Assembly: GCF_004349355.1 (NCBI RefSeq)
Contig: NZ_SMFK01000002.1
Span: 248,001 to 312,000 of the forward strand
DNA from: Flavobacterium cellulosilyticum
GTDB taxonomy: Bacteria; Bacteroidota; Bacteroidia; Flavobacteriales; Flavobacteriaceae
DNA: 64,000 nucleotides
Direction: 5' to 3'
Shown: positions 35,618-44,096 of the stretch, piece after piece
How positions within the stretch are numbered: position 1 is the first letter of the stretch
How the letters are laid out: the number at the start of each line of letters is the position of its first letter
Translations under genes and position numbers: made by a program
The notes under the pieces: model-generated
What the model saw: only the letters and a program-made list of their open reading frames with translations
The model's database searches: none
What the model was told of the DNA's origin: nothing

Positions 35618-35722
35618 AAAAAACGGTAAAAAAATATTGTTTTTACACTTCATCCGAGATTAACTTAGAATAGCATTTGAATACGATTAACCAATAACAA
35701 TTAATACTAAAAAGAATAAATT

Positions 35723-38700
35723 ATGAAAAAACAATTACTTAGTAGAAAAAAACTGTCAACCCTTTTTTACAGTCTGTGCTTTATGGCGCTGTTTGCAAAT
35801 TCCGCAAAAGTACAAGCCCAAATCGCATCTGATGGAGATTATCGTACCGCCAAAGTATCGGGTAATTGGAGTGACACGGATATGTGGGAAACCAGAACCT
35901 CAGGAGCATGGGCGGTTACTGCCGTTGTCCCTACAGCTACCAACAACGTTTATGTCCAAAATGGTCACACTGTAACCGTTGATGTTGCCAATGTGTATTG
36001 CAAAGATTTAGAATTAAATATAGTGGGAGTTCTTGCCATAGGTGTAAATACAGTCAACGTGAGCGGAAAAATCAGGGCATACACAACTACTTTAGGCGCA
36101 GTCATTGGTGCTGCTGCTAATGATGGAACTTTTTATAGTGATCAGACAAGTAGTACGACACCTGCAGCCACAATGATAACAACCATAAATCCCGGTGTTT
36201 TAAAATTTGTGGGAGGAACAAGAAATATTACAAATGCTGGGGAATGGAATGCCTCAGGAACTATAAATGCAGCAGAGTTTGCTTTGGATGCAAATGCAAT
36301 AGGTACACTGAGTGGCGTTGGTGTCAAATTTAAACCAATTGTCATATCCAGTGGCACTGTTGCAACAAATTCTGTTATTTCGGTTTCAAACGGAGATTTT
36401 ACCATAAAAAATGGTGCGAAATTCGTCACTTCAATAAGTTCAACTTCAGGAGTAATAGGTAATTCATCTTCGGCAATTTGTGGTATTGTAACTATTGAGG
36501 CCGGTGGTATTCTTGAATTGACAGGATCGACTCCTGCCATAAATTGCACGACGTTTACAAATAATGGAACGGTAATATATAGCAGGGTAGGTTCTCAAAC
36601 ATTACTTCAATCTGCTTCGGCAGCTTATGCTATTCCGGGTACTACTCTTTTTAACAATTACAGCACATTAATATTGTCTAACTCAAATACAAAAACTCCT
36701 ATTGCTCCTATAACGGTAAGTTCATTGTTGAAATTCACGGGAACTGCCACTCTTGGGGCAACAGCCTCACTTCCTCTAACCATGCTCGATGGCTCAACGG
36801 TAGAGCGTAGTGTTACTTCTGGGACTTCTCTTCCTAGTGCCCTTGGTGCTGTTTTTTATGGTCAATTATCTACAGATCTTGTAAATGTTACCATTGGTTC
36901 AACCATAACAAACAGTAATGAATTTGTATCTTCTCCAACTCCTGGAAAAGTAGGTACGCTTACAATTAATAGCGGAGTTACTTACACGGTTACAGGAGGA
37001 AGAACTGCCACCAATGTTGTAAATAATGGAATAATTGTTTTATTGCCAACCACTTCATTTACTTTTACTATTAATGGTACTATTTCTGGAACAGGAACAA
37101 TTAGTGGACATACTAATGCCAGTATCACTTTTGGAGGTGCAAATGATGGCAATGCGGGGACATTAAACTTCACAAGCGGCAGCCAGTTTGCCAATATCCT
37201 TACCATAAACAGAACAGGATTGAATGCTTCTGTCACTTTAGGAACACCGGTTACTATATTAAGTATATCTCCAACCTCAACAACTTTGGGTTTGTCTGCA
37301 GGAACATTAATTAATAGTGATTTTATAACTTTAGGGGACGGTGCCATTATTTCAAGATCGGGCGGTAGTTTAGATGCTGCACCAATTTTTGGAAATACAT
37401 TGACTCTAAACTATAATTCTTCCGTCGCCAAAACTGTTGGTTATGAAATGCCAAATTCAAGTGCCGTAGCCACTACTGTTAACATTAGTTCAGGAGCCGT
37501 TACTTTAAATACGACTAAAAACATAAGTGCTCTAACGTTGACCACAGGTTCTTTAACCTTGAGTTCAGGTGCCAACATAACCATTCAAAATGGATTAACC
37601 AATAATTCAACTGCTTCTGCCGTTGTCATCGAAAGTGGAGCCAACCTGATTCAGGTGAATAATGTGGCCAATGCGGGTGATATTACCGTAAAAAGAAATA
37701 GTTCTTCTTTATTTAAATTAGATTATACTATTTGGTCATCGCCGGTTGCAAACTCTAGCAAGTATTTATTGGATTTCTCTCCATTAACATTACCTACAAG
37801 ATTTTACAACTATAATACGAGCACCAACTTATACAATGCAGTATCAAGCCCGGCGACCACTCCATTCGCAACTGCAGCTGGATATTTAATTCGTACGCCG
37901 GACAATTGGGTAGATCAAGTGTTGGATCCATTGGCTGTAGCAGCACCTTATTCTGGGGTATTTACAGGTTTGCCGAATAATGGAGATACTCCTGTAACTT
38001 TAAATTATGTTGATGCCACTCACGGATACAATATGGTTGGAAATCCTTATCCATCGACTATTAATGCAGAAACATTTCTTGCGGCTAATTCGGCAAACAT
38101 AGAAAGCACCTTGTATTTCTGGAGAAAAACAAATGGAGCAGGTGGTTCTGCTTATGCCACTTATACATCGGGAGGAGCGACGACTACAACGCCAACTAGT
38201 GCTGCGCCAAATGGGACGATTCAAGTGGGACAAGGTTTCTTTGTTCAAGCTAAAAGTGCTGCAACAGTAAATACTTTTTTTACCAATGCGATGCGAACTG
38301 CAAATACGGCAAACCAGTTTTTTAAAACCAAAAACAACACCGAAAGAAGTCGTGTTTGGTTGAACTTGACTAATGCAACAGGTGTTTTTAGTCAGGCGTT
38401 AGTAGGTTACATAACGAATGCAACGCAAGATGTTGATGCTGGAATTGATGGAAAATACATTAATGACAGTCCAATTGCCTTGACCTCCAACATCAACAAT
38501 GAAGACTACACTATCCAAGGTCGTGCCTTGCCATTTGACCCTTCTGATGTTGTTGCCTTAAACTTCAAAACAGATGTTGCCGGTGATTACACCATTGGAC
38601 TAGACCACGTTGACGGTTTGTTTGCCGAAGGTCAAGACGTTTTTCTTAAAGACAACACGACTGGAACAGAAACAGACTTGAAAGCAGGAGCCTATACTTT

Positions 38701-39013
38701 CACGACAGTAGCAGGAATAGATAACGCCAGATTTTCGTTGAAATATCAAAAGACATTAGGTGTTAATGCTGCATCTTTCGATGATAACAGTGTCGCCGTG
38801 TATAAAAGCGGAGGAGTATTGTATATAAACTCGGGAGCAAACACAATCAACAATATCAAAGTTTTTGATATTCAAGGAAGGTTGATTGCAGAACAAAAAA
38901 ATGTGAAGGCAAATTCAGCCACCATCAAGGATTTGAAGACCACACAACAAGTTTTGATTATTAAAATCACGGCTGAAGACAATAAAGTAGTAAGCAAAAA
39001 AGTAGTGAATTAG
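35723..39013 (+). CDS. Giant secreted repeat protein with T9SS tail, unknown function
   Basis: A 1096-residue surface or secreted protein with a signal peptide (residues about 12-33, ending KVQAQ). The N-terminal part (GNWSDTDMWETRTSGAWAV...NNVYVQNGHTVTVD) is the 'G8-like/beta-helix' opening common in flavobacterial surface proteins. Residues about 100-650 are Thr/Ser/Asn-rich beta-strand repeats. About 660-900 form another beta domain (YNMVGNPYPSTINAE, VGQGFFVQAKS). The last 80 residues are a T9SS sorting domain (IKVFDIQGRLIAEQKNVK). No enzyme motif is visible. The operator array in its promoter places it in the polyuronate regulon, so binding or holding polymer at the surface is a plausible role. 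Confidence 0.75.
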   Translation: MKKQLLSRKKLSTLFYSLCFMALFANSAKVQAQIASDGDYRTAKVSGNWSDTDMWETRTSGAWAVTAVVPTATNNVYVQNGHTVTVDVANVYCKDLELNIVGVLAIGVNTVNVSGKIRAYTTTLGAVIGAAANDGTFYSDQTSSTTPAATMITTINPGVLKFVGGTRNITNAGEWNASGTINAAEFALDANAIGTLSGVGVKFKPIVISSGTVATNSVISVSNGDFTIKNGAKFVTSISSTSGVIGNSSSAICGIVTIEAGGILELTGSTPAINCTTFTNNGTVIYSRVGSQTLLQSASAAYAIPGTTLFNNYSTLILSNSNTKTPIAPITVSSLLKFTGTATLGATASLPLTMLDGSTVERSVTSGTSLPSALGAVFYGQLSTDLVNVTIGSTITNSNEFVSSPTPGKVGTLTINSGVTYTVTGGRTATNVVNNGIIVLLPTTSFTFTINGTISGTGTISGHTNASITFGGANDGNAGTLNFTSGSQFANILTINRTGLNASVTLGTPVTILSISPTSTTLGLSAGTLINSDFITLGDGAIISRSGGSLDAAPIFGNTLTLNYNSSVAKTVGYEMPNSSAVATTVNISSGAVTLNTTKNISALTLTTGSLTLSSGANITIQNGLTNNSTASAVVIESGANLIQVNNVANAGDITVKRNSSSLFKLDYTIWSSPVANSSKYLLDFSPLTLPTRFYNYNTSTNLYNAVSSPATTPFATAAGYLIRTPDNWVDQVLDPLAVAAPYSGVFTGLPNNGDTPVTLNYVDATHGYNMVGNPYPSTINAETFLAANSANIESTLYFWRKTNGAGGSAYATYTSGGATTTTPTSAAPNGTIQVGQGFFVQAKSAATVNTFFTNAMRTANTANQFFKTKNNTERSRVWLNLTNATGVFSQALVGYITNATQDVDAGIDGKYINDSPIALTSNINNEDYTIQGRALPFDPSDVVALNFKTDVAGDYTIGLDHVDGLFAEGQDVFLKDNTTGTETDLKAGAYTFTTVAGIDNARFSLKYQKTLGVNAASFDDNSVAVYKSGGVLYINSGANTINNIKVFDIQGRLIAEQKNVKANSATIKDLKTTQQVLIIKITAEDNKVVSKKVVN

Positions 39014-39064
39014 AAACCTTTGGGATTTAATTAAACGAAATCATTAATTTTAAAATTAGCAAAA

Positions 39065-39292
39065 ATGAAAAATAATTTATTAAAATATTATATAGCTGCC
39101 TTTTTCTTGTGTTCAACTTTCACTCTATTTGCACAACCTGGAACGGAAGATGACGGTACCGGTTTAGAAGGCACGGACACACCAGCAGCACCAATTGACG
39201 ATTATGTGTGGGTTTTGGCATTGATAGGTCTAGTCTTTGTTTTCTTTAAATTCAGGACTCTTGCCAAACAAGGAAATACACAATTGAAATAA
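39065..39292 (+). CDS. Small protein with signal peptide and PIDDY-membrane-basic tail
   Basis: A 75-residue protein. The signal peptide ends at about TLFAQ (residue 24). The acidic, glycine/threonine-rich middle is only 20 residues. It is followed by PAAPIDDYVWVLALIGLVFVFFKF and a basic end (KQGNTQLK). This tripartite end (PIDD motif, hydrophobic helix, positive residues) recurs in many small flavobacterial proteins encoded beside T9SS cargo. It starts 52 bases after the giant protein and shares its terminator, so a helper role in its export or anchoring is possible. The function is unknown. Confidence 0.7.
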   Translation: MKNNLLKYYIAAFFLCSTFTLFAQPGTEDDGTGLEGTDTPAAPIDDYVWVLALIGLVFVFFKFRTLAKQGNTQLK

Positions 39293-39322
39293 TAACACGC
39301 AAAACCTACTGATTTATTTTGC

Positions 39323-39354
39323 AAACCCTGTTCATTGGGCAGGGTTTTTTTTTT
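39323..39354 (+). terminator. Intrinsic terminator
   Basis: AAACCCTG (39323-39330) pairs with CAGGGTTT (39340-39347), followed by a long T-run. It ends the transcript carrying the giant secreted protein gene and the 75-residue gene. Confidence 0.85.
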
Positions 39355-39440
39355 AATTTTTCAAATAATAGAACCGAAAAGCCCCGTTTTGGTTATCCCA
39401 ATAGAAAAACAAGTGAATTCAATCTTTAAAATGAGATTAT

Positions 39441-39887
39441 ATGAATATTACTACTATTACTAATATTATTGCTGGTACTGCTAAATTTGACAGCTTAACT
39501 ATAGTCGAGAACGGACTAATTTTAAAGAATGGCAAAAGAGCGGAAAGAACAATTTCATTTTCGGAACTGGACAATATTTATATTAAATCGTATAAATTAA
39601 ACCCATTATTTGAATTTGCATTTATCTTGTTTCCATTTCTATTTGTATTCCTTTCTATACAGTTTTTACCATTTGAAATGGTGCTTTTAGTGGCTTTATT
39701 TACCGTTGTTCCAGTTTTTATAAAAGTATATAATTACAGATGGTACAGATTAAAAGTATGCTTGAAAGATGGCACTTTTTTTATAAAAAAGGTGTCTTTG
39801 CGGTCGAAAAGCGAAACCATCTCTATCGTAAATTCCGTTAAGAAAGAAGGTTTATACTATAAAACAAACGCAATGGCACACCTATGA
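39441..39887 (+). CDS. Small membrane protein, PH-like
   Basis: A 148-residue protein not clearly assigned. After an N-terminal beta-rich part (KFDSLTIVENGLILKNGKRAERTISFSELDNIYIKS) come two hydrophobic segments (FAFILFPFLFVFLSIQF and MVLLVALFTVVPVFI), then a beta-strand region with a basic end. The strand pattern around the helices resembles bacterial PH-like membrane proteins. It has no operator array, lies between terminators and sits next to an insertion sequence, so it is probably unrelated to polyuronate use. Confidence 0.6.
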   Translation: MNITTITNIIAGTAKFDSLTIVENGLILKNGKRAERTISFSELDNIYIKSYKLNPLFEFAFILFPFLFVFLSIQFLPFEMVLLVALFTVVPVFIKVYNYRWYRLKVCLKDGTFFIKKVSLRSKSETISIVNSVKKEGLYYKTNAMAHL

Positions 39888-39947
39888 AATTGATTTGCCA
39901 TATGTTTGTTATAATACGGCAAGTTAGAAATCTTTTTTCAGACTGAA

Positions 39948-39981
39948 AACCCTGTTCGATAGTTCGGACAGGGTTTTGTTT
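39948..39981 (+). terminator. Intrinsic terminator
   Basis: An AAACCCTGT-type stem pairs with ACAGGGTTT across a short CGATAGTTCG loop region, followed by T-rich DNA. It lies just upstream of the IS3 element and resembles the terminator at 39323 in sequence. Confidence 0.7.
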
Positions 39982-40027
39982 TTTATAAATGTCTAGTCCT
40001 GAAATAGCGATACACAAAAAGTATCCT

Positions 40028-40462
40028 ATGGAATCATTACAAGAAAAGCGCTATTTAAAGCGTACGCAAAAAGACTACACTATGTCTTTAAAATTAGAAA
40101 TCGTTCAAGAAATAGAACGAGGACAACTTACAGTTACTGAGGCAACCAAGAAGTACGGTATCCAATGTAGAAAGACAGTTGTACAATGGTTAATTAAATT
40201 TGGTAACTTTGATTGGGAGAACCAAATCCCTTCAAAGATGGAAAAATCACCCGAACAAAAGATTATGGAGCTTGAAGTTCAAGTCAAGCTTTTAGAAAAA
40301 CAAAAAGCATTCTTGGAGCGACAAGCTTTTGTTGCAGACAAGAAGGCTATCCTGTTTGATATGATGATTGATTTAGCAGAAAAAGAATATCAAATCGATA
40401 TCCGAAAAAACTCTGTACCCGAACAATCGATTATTTCAAAGCAAAAGAACAACAAACAATAG
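40028..40462 (+). CDS. IS3-family transposase OrfA
   Basis: A 144-residue protein with a helix-turn-helix (SLKLEIVQEIERGQLTVTEATKKYGIQ) followed by a leucine-zipper-like helix (EQKIMELEVQVKLLEKQKAFLER), the standard OrfA layout. The start at 40028 (MESLQEKRYLK) is chosen because an upstream ATG would use a base outside the element. The slippery heptamer A-AAA-AAC (40405-40411, in the OrfA frame) lies near the end and would let ribosomes shift -1 into OrfB. Confidence 0.88.
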   Translation: MESLQEKRYLKRTQKDYTMSLKLEIVQEIERGQLTVTEATKKYGIQCRKTVVQWLIKFGNFDWENQIPSKMEKSPEQKIMELEVQVKLLEKQKAFLERQAFVADKKAILFDMMIDLAEKEYQIDIRKNSVPEQSIISKQKNNKQ

Positions 40463-41328
40463 CATTTACCTGTTATTTGTTCGGGATTGACAGACAGGTT
40501 TATTATCGAAGAATTCGAAGAAAAATAGTTAAACAAGACAAAGCTGAACAAGTTGTTTTGATGGTTGATGCTATCAGGAAAACAATGCCTAGAATAGGCA
40601 CTCGAAAACTATATTACCTTTTGTCGGACAAACTCCTGTTAATAAAAATAGGCAGGGATAAATTCTTTGATATACTAAGAGCCAACCATTTATTAATACA
40701 GCCAAAACGTTCTTATCATATAACAACTAACTCTCATCATCGTTTTAGAAAACACGAGAATCTAATTTTAGATTTAGAGATAAACAGGCCTGAACAAGTC
40801 TGGGTATCAGACATCACATACATTGGAAAAAGAGATAATCCTTGCTACCTAAGTTTGGTTACCGATGCTTATTCAAAGAAGATAATGGGATATTTTGTGG
40901 CTAACAACTTAAATACTCAAAGCAGTGTAATGGCTTTAAAAATGGCTCTCAAACAAAGAAAGGATTTTAATTTACCTTTGATACATCATTCTGATAGAGG
41001 AATTCAATATTGTGCCAATGAATACCAGGAAGCGCTTATTAAAAACAAGGTTTTGTGCAGTATGACACAAAATTCTGATCCTTATGAAAATGCTGTTGCA
41101 GAAAGAATAAATGGAATTTTAAAACAAGAATTCAGGATTGATAAATACAATCAAAAGGCAAAAATAACAAATCAAATTATCAAGGAATCGGTTACTATTT
41201 ATAATGAACTTAGACCTCATTATTCAAATTTTATGTTGACTCCAAACCAAATGCATTCTCAAAACAAAACTAAGATGAGAACTTATAAAACAAAAAACAG
41301 TAGCGAAAAAGTTTTTGCTACTGTTTAA
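40411..41328 (+). CDS. IS3-family transposase OrfB, made by -1 frameshift
   Basis: The frame is open from the slip site at 40411 without a stop and carries the retroviral-type integrase core. Catalytic DDE residues sit in VWVSDITYIG, LIHHSDRGIQYC and NAVAERINGILKQEF. An independent start would have to be TTG at 40477; production as an OrfAB fusion through the A-AAA-AAC slip is more likely. The core is complete, so the element may be active. Confidence 0.88.
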   Translation, partial: LCTRTIDYFKAKEQQTIAFTCYLFGIDRQVYYRRIRRKIVKQDKAEQVVLMVDAIRKTMPRIGTRKLYYLLSDKLLLIKIGRDKFFDILRANHLLIQPKRSYHITTNSHHRFRKHENLILDLEINRPEQVWVSDITYIGKRDNPCYLSLVTDAYSKKIMGYFVANNLNTQSSVMALKMALKQRKDFNLPLIHHSDRGIQYCANEYQEALIKNKVLCSMTQNSDPYENAVAERINGILKQEFRIDKYNQKAKITNQIIKESVTIYNELRPHYSNFMLTPNQMHSQNKTKMRTYKTKNSSEKVFATV

Positions 41329-41597
41329 TATTTAATTTTATCTAATAATCTGTATCGTTTTTTTAGGACGGGACAAAAAATTAAATAAGGAGGGGTTGAA
41401 GAGTACACGACAACCAGAAAACCTTTAAATATTTATCTAGTCCATTGTCTAAGCATTGGACAATTTTACCACCAATTTTGTACATCCAATATTGATATTA
41501 TATTCTAAATTTGAATAAATATCAAACCATTATTATTTAAAACAACAATCTGTAAAAAAAAATATTTTTTTTATTTTTTTATTTCATAAATAAATAA

Positions 41598-41640
41598 TAC
41601 ATTTGGAAAACCAATTTGGTAGACCAATTTAACTCTCCAA
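41598..41640 (+). promoter_or_regulatory. Promoter and triple GntR-type operator
   Basis: The -7 box TACATTTG (41598-41605) overlaps operator 1, TTGGAAAACCAA (41603-41614). Next come TTGGTAGACCAA (41616-41627) and the weaker TTAACTCTCCAA (41629-41640), all 13 bases apart. They lie 62 bases before the next gene. The rest of the gap after the insertion sequence (41376-41597) holds only a short ATTGTC/GACAAT hairpin and T-rich DNA. Confidence 0.8.
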
Positions 41641-41702
41641 AATAAAGTAACCAATTTTAAATTATTAATATAACTATTTCACAAACCTAAAAACTAATTA
41701 TT

Positions 41703-42908
41703 ATGAAAAAATTTTTACAATTATCAATCTTATTAGCCTTCGCAGCTTCTTATGGGCAAACAACATTATTTTTCGATAATTTTAACCCAGCGACATATCC
41801 AACTCCTGATGCTACCGCCAATGTAGCTTTAACAGGTTCTCCAAGTAATGTGTCAACTGCACTTTACACTTATACAGGATTTAATTCAGCTCCAGCTGGC
41901 TGGTATTTAGCTTCAGGTAATGGCACAAGCGGTATCAATTGTATTTGGAATAGTACTGCCATGACATACACAACTAATTTGAGTATTCAAGGCAGTAGTA
42001 TTTCCACACCCGTTAGTTATAGAGGTACAGGAACCATTTCAGTGCCAATGAGTAGTTTTCATAGCAGTTTTAAGCCCATATTAAAAACTAACAGTGATGT
42101 AATTACATGGTCATTTTCTATGCGTAGCAATAGATCATCACAATTAACTACTTTGCCTTCAGCTCTTAGATCTGGTTTTGGTATGTGTACTGGTGTGATT
42201 TTAGCTACTAATGGAGCTGCTGATGTTGCAATTGAAACTGTTGGCTCTCTTGCCAATGGTTATGCAGTTTTATTATCTGGTGATGATGCTAGTACAGCTA
42301 ACAGTGTTAGTTTTGGTACTTTTGATGGTGGACTAAGTTATGACTCTGTTAATCTGACAAGTACTTTTACTAGTTTACTAAAAGTAGGGAATGTACCGGT
42401 AGCCACCAGTATGTCTGTGATAGTAACCTATACTCCTTCCTCAGATACTTGGACTCTAAAAGTAAGACCAGATGGGGGTTCATCATTAGTAGATCCAGAA
42501 GCTACTACAGCGAACTCATATTTAGATTCTACACCAGTTTCTGTTATTAATGGTGATTATACTAGTGCTACAAATACCAATATGATGATGTATTACAATT
42601 ACAATGGTAGTAATGGTGCTTATCTGGACAATTTGAAAGTTAAAAGTGATGCCGCTTTAGGAATTACTGAAAACGAAATTGAGGGTTTAAAAGTATATCC
42701 AAATCCGGTTTCAAACGGAACATTGTATGTAACTTCTACCAACAACAGTGAAAAACAAGTTGCCATCTACACTATTTTAGGACAACAAGTGCTTCAAACT
42801 AAAACGACTTCTGGGGAAATCAATGTGTCAAGCCTTGGTAAAGGAGGATATCTTCTAAAAATAACGGAAGATGGAAAATCAGAGACCAAAAAACTGATTA
42901 TTGAATAA
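41703..42908 (+). CDS. Secreted protein with T9SS tail, unknown function
   Basis: A 401-residue protein with a signal peptide (FLQLSILLAFAASYGQ). The body, about residues 20-310, is beta-rich with LamG/concanavalin-like features (TTLFFDNFNPATYP at the start, GAYLDNLKVKSD at the end), suggesting a carbohydrate-binding or lyase-like jelly roll. The last 75 residues are a T9SS type A domain (LKVYPNPVSNGTLYV...KKLIIE). No catalytic motif was recognised. Its promoter carries a three-site operator array, so it is expressed with the polyuronate genes. It forms a transcript with the esterase downstream. Confidence 0.75.
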   Translation: MKKFLQLSILLAFAASYGQTTLFFDNFNPATYPTPDATANVALTGSPSNVSTALYTYTGFNSAPAGWYLASGNGTSGINCIWNSTAMTYTTNLSIQGSSISTPVSYRGTGTISVPMSSFHSSFKPILKTNSDVITWSFSMRSNRSSQLTTLPSALRSGFGMCTGVILATNGAADVAIETVGSLANGYAVLLSGDDASTANSVSFGTFDGGLSYDSVNLTSTFTSLLKVGNVPVATSMSVIVTYTPSSDTWTLKVRPDGGSSLVDPEATTANSYLDSTPVSVINGDYTSATNTNMMMYYNYNGSNGAYLDNLKVKSDAALGITENEIEGLKVYPNPVSNGTLYVTSTNNSEKQVAIYTILGQQVLQTKTTSGEINVSSLGKGGYLLKITEDGKSETKKLIIE

Positions 42909-42975
42909 AGGAAAACAATTTGAATGGCATAATTTTTGCAACAACAATAGACATTAACTTCAAAATAAATTAAAA

Positions 42976-43872
42976 ATGAAAAAAAGAATTCTATTACCTA
43001 TTATGGCAGCAATGCTGTATTTAGCTTCATCAGCGCAAACAACTGATTTTATGGTTCCAAAACCGGTTGTATTCCCAGCGGGTTATGTTGCTAAATTAGA
43101 CGTGGTATATACAAAAGTAAACGGCTGGGACGGCAGAGCAGATTTGTATTTAAATCCCAATGCCACCAAGCCAACTCCTGTTGTCATCAACATACACGGT
43201 GGTGGTTGGAAATCTGGCACCAAGGAATCCCAAGGCGGATTCAATACTTTCTTTAAAGCCGGTTTTGCAGTGGCCAACATGGAATACCGTTTGTCCGGTC
43301 AAGCCAAAGCACCAGCTGCCGTCGAAGACACCCGTTCCATGTTGGTTTATTTAATCAAAAACGCCAAAGAACTCAATATTGATGTCAACAAAATCGTGAT
43401 TATGGGAGGAAGTGCCGGCGGTCATCTTGCCCTGATGGGTGGATTATTAGGTAATGACCATCGTTTTGACACCAATTGTCTTGGAGTTGAAAACATAAAA
43501 GTGGCCGCCATCATTGATAAATACGGCGTTACGGATATTTGGGAGTGGACTTTTGGTCCAGAAAGCAAAAGTTCTTCGCCTAAACTTTGGTTGGGAGAGA
43601 ATGTGAAGAATGAGGCTTTCATTAAATCAGTTTCTCCAATTTATTATGTCAATAAAAATAGTCCACCCATTTTCATAGTGCATGGCGATTCAGATCCAAT
43701 TGTTCCTTACCAACAGTCGGTAGATTTATACAAGAAGCTTCAGAAATTTGGTGTTAAATCGCAATTTATAACCGTTGCAGGAGGTTCGCATGGCAAATTT
43801 GATAATGAAAAAAACAATGAAATCAATAAATCAATAATTGAATTTTTAAAAGGCATTAATTTATTTGATTAA
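42976..43872 (+). CDS. Alpha/beta-hydrolase esterase, possible polysaccharide deacetylase
   Basis: A 298-residue secreted hydrolase with a signal peptide (LLPIMAAMLYLASSAQ). The fold markers are the oxyanion HGGGWKSG (about 74-81), the nucleophile GGSAGGH (Ser near 146), the acid HGDSDPIVPY (near 237) and the His in GGSHGKF (near 273). The family (BD-FAE/esterase-lipase type) removes acyl groups from sugars. It is cotranscribed with the T9SS protein upstream. Together with the SGNH esterases nearby it suggests that the substrate is O-acetylated. Confidence 0.8.
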   Translation: MKKRILLPIMAAMLYLASSAQTTDFMVPKPVVFPAGYVAKLDVVYTKVNGWDGRADLYLNPNATKPTPVVINIHGGGWKSGTKESQGGFNTFFKAGFAVANMEYRLSGQAKAPAAVEDTRSMLVYLIKNAKELNIDVNKIVIMGGSAGGHLALMGGLLGNDHRFDTNCLGVENIKVAAIIDKYGVTDIWEWTFGPESKSSSPKLWLGENVKNEAFIKSVSPIYYVNKNSPPIFIVHGDSDPIVPYQQSVDLYKKLQKFGVKSQFITVAGGSHGKFDNEKNNEINKSIIEFLKGINLFD

Positions 43873-43888
43873 ACTTAATCCCAAATGA

Positions 43889-44017
43889 AAATATAAAATA
43901 ATTCAATCATTGCTGCCTCTCTTTTACCGCAGTTTGAAAAAGGCCGAAGATTTGAAAGATGAGGCAGTTCGGTTTGCTGATTTTCCCATAGCGGAAGGTA
44001 TTATTTCCGGTAAATAA
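43889..44017 (+). pseudogene. Possible 3' remnant of a lost gene
   Basis: An open frame without a start codon reads a coherent soluble C-terminus (LPLFYRSLKKAEDLKDEAV then RFADFPIAEGIISGK) and ends at TAA 44015-44017. It begins after a TGA and is not joined to the esterase. The codon pattern looks coding, but I could not assign it to a family. A deletion during rearrangement of the locus would explain it. Confidence 0.4.
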
Positions 44018-44041
44018 GTTTGTTAGAATCAATATGAGTAA

Positions 44042-44069
44042 AAACAGAAGTAAGAGCTTCTGTTTTTTT
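44042..44069 (+). terminator. Intrinsic terminator
   Basis: AAACAGAAG (44042-44050) pairs with CTTCTGTTT (44057-44065) across a six-base loop, followed by T. It closes the esterase transcript, so the next gene must have its own promoter or rely on readthrough. Confidence 0.85.
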
Positions 44070-44096
44070 ATTAACTATTTTATTTCTAAATCTAAA

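Larger units (their letters stand above)
35048..35722. other. Long gap with repeat-like DNA and possible gene debris
   Basis: Besides the inverted repeat, terminator and operator listed separately, two short frames look like debris. One is a 41-codon frame on the minus strand at 35381-35506 (MGIKSYLFNRLTRWNMQS...), and the other is a rightward stretch near 35235-35330 reading NLPSLIDFIVNVNLD. Neither was matched to a family. The gap separates the PL17 operon from the giant secreted protein gene. Confidence 0.4.
39990..41375 (+). mobile_element. IS3-family insertion sequence, apparently intact
   Basis: The left end TGTCTAGTCCTG and the right end (reverse complement TGTCCCGTCCTA) form imperfect terminal inverted repeats extending to CGATACA on both sides. 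The ends are TG...CA, as in the IS3 family. The element is 1386 bp and flanked by AAA on both sides (39987-39989 and 41376-41378), fitting a 3-bp target duplication. It holds two overlapping frames joined by a -1 slippery site. Confidence 0.88.

Noticed and set aside
36142..37347. Leftward open frames within the giant secreted protein gene.
   Set aside because: They are hydrophobic shadow frames produced by the Thr/Ser-rich repeat coding strand; no start context or domain.
39389..39401. TTGGTTATCCCAA before the 39441 gene resembles a GntR-type operator.
   Set aside because: It has one extra base in the palindrome, stands alone and has no -7 box beside it.
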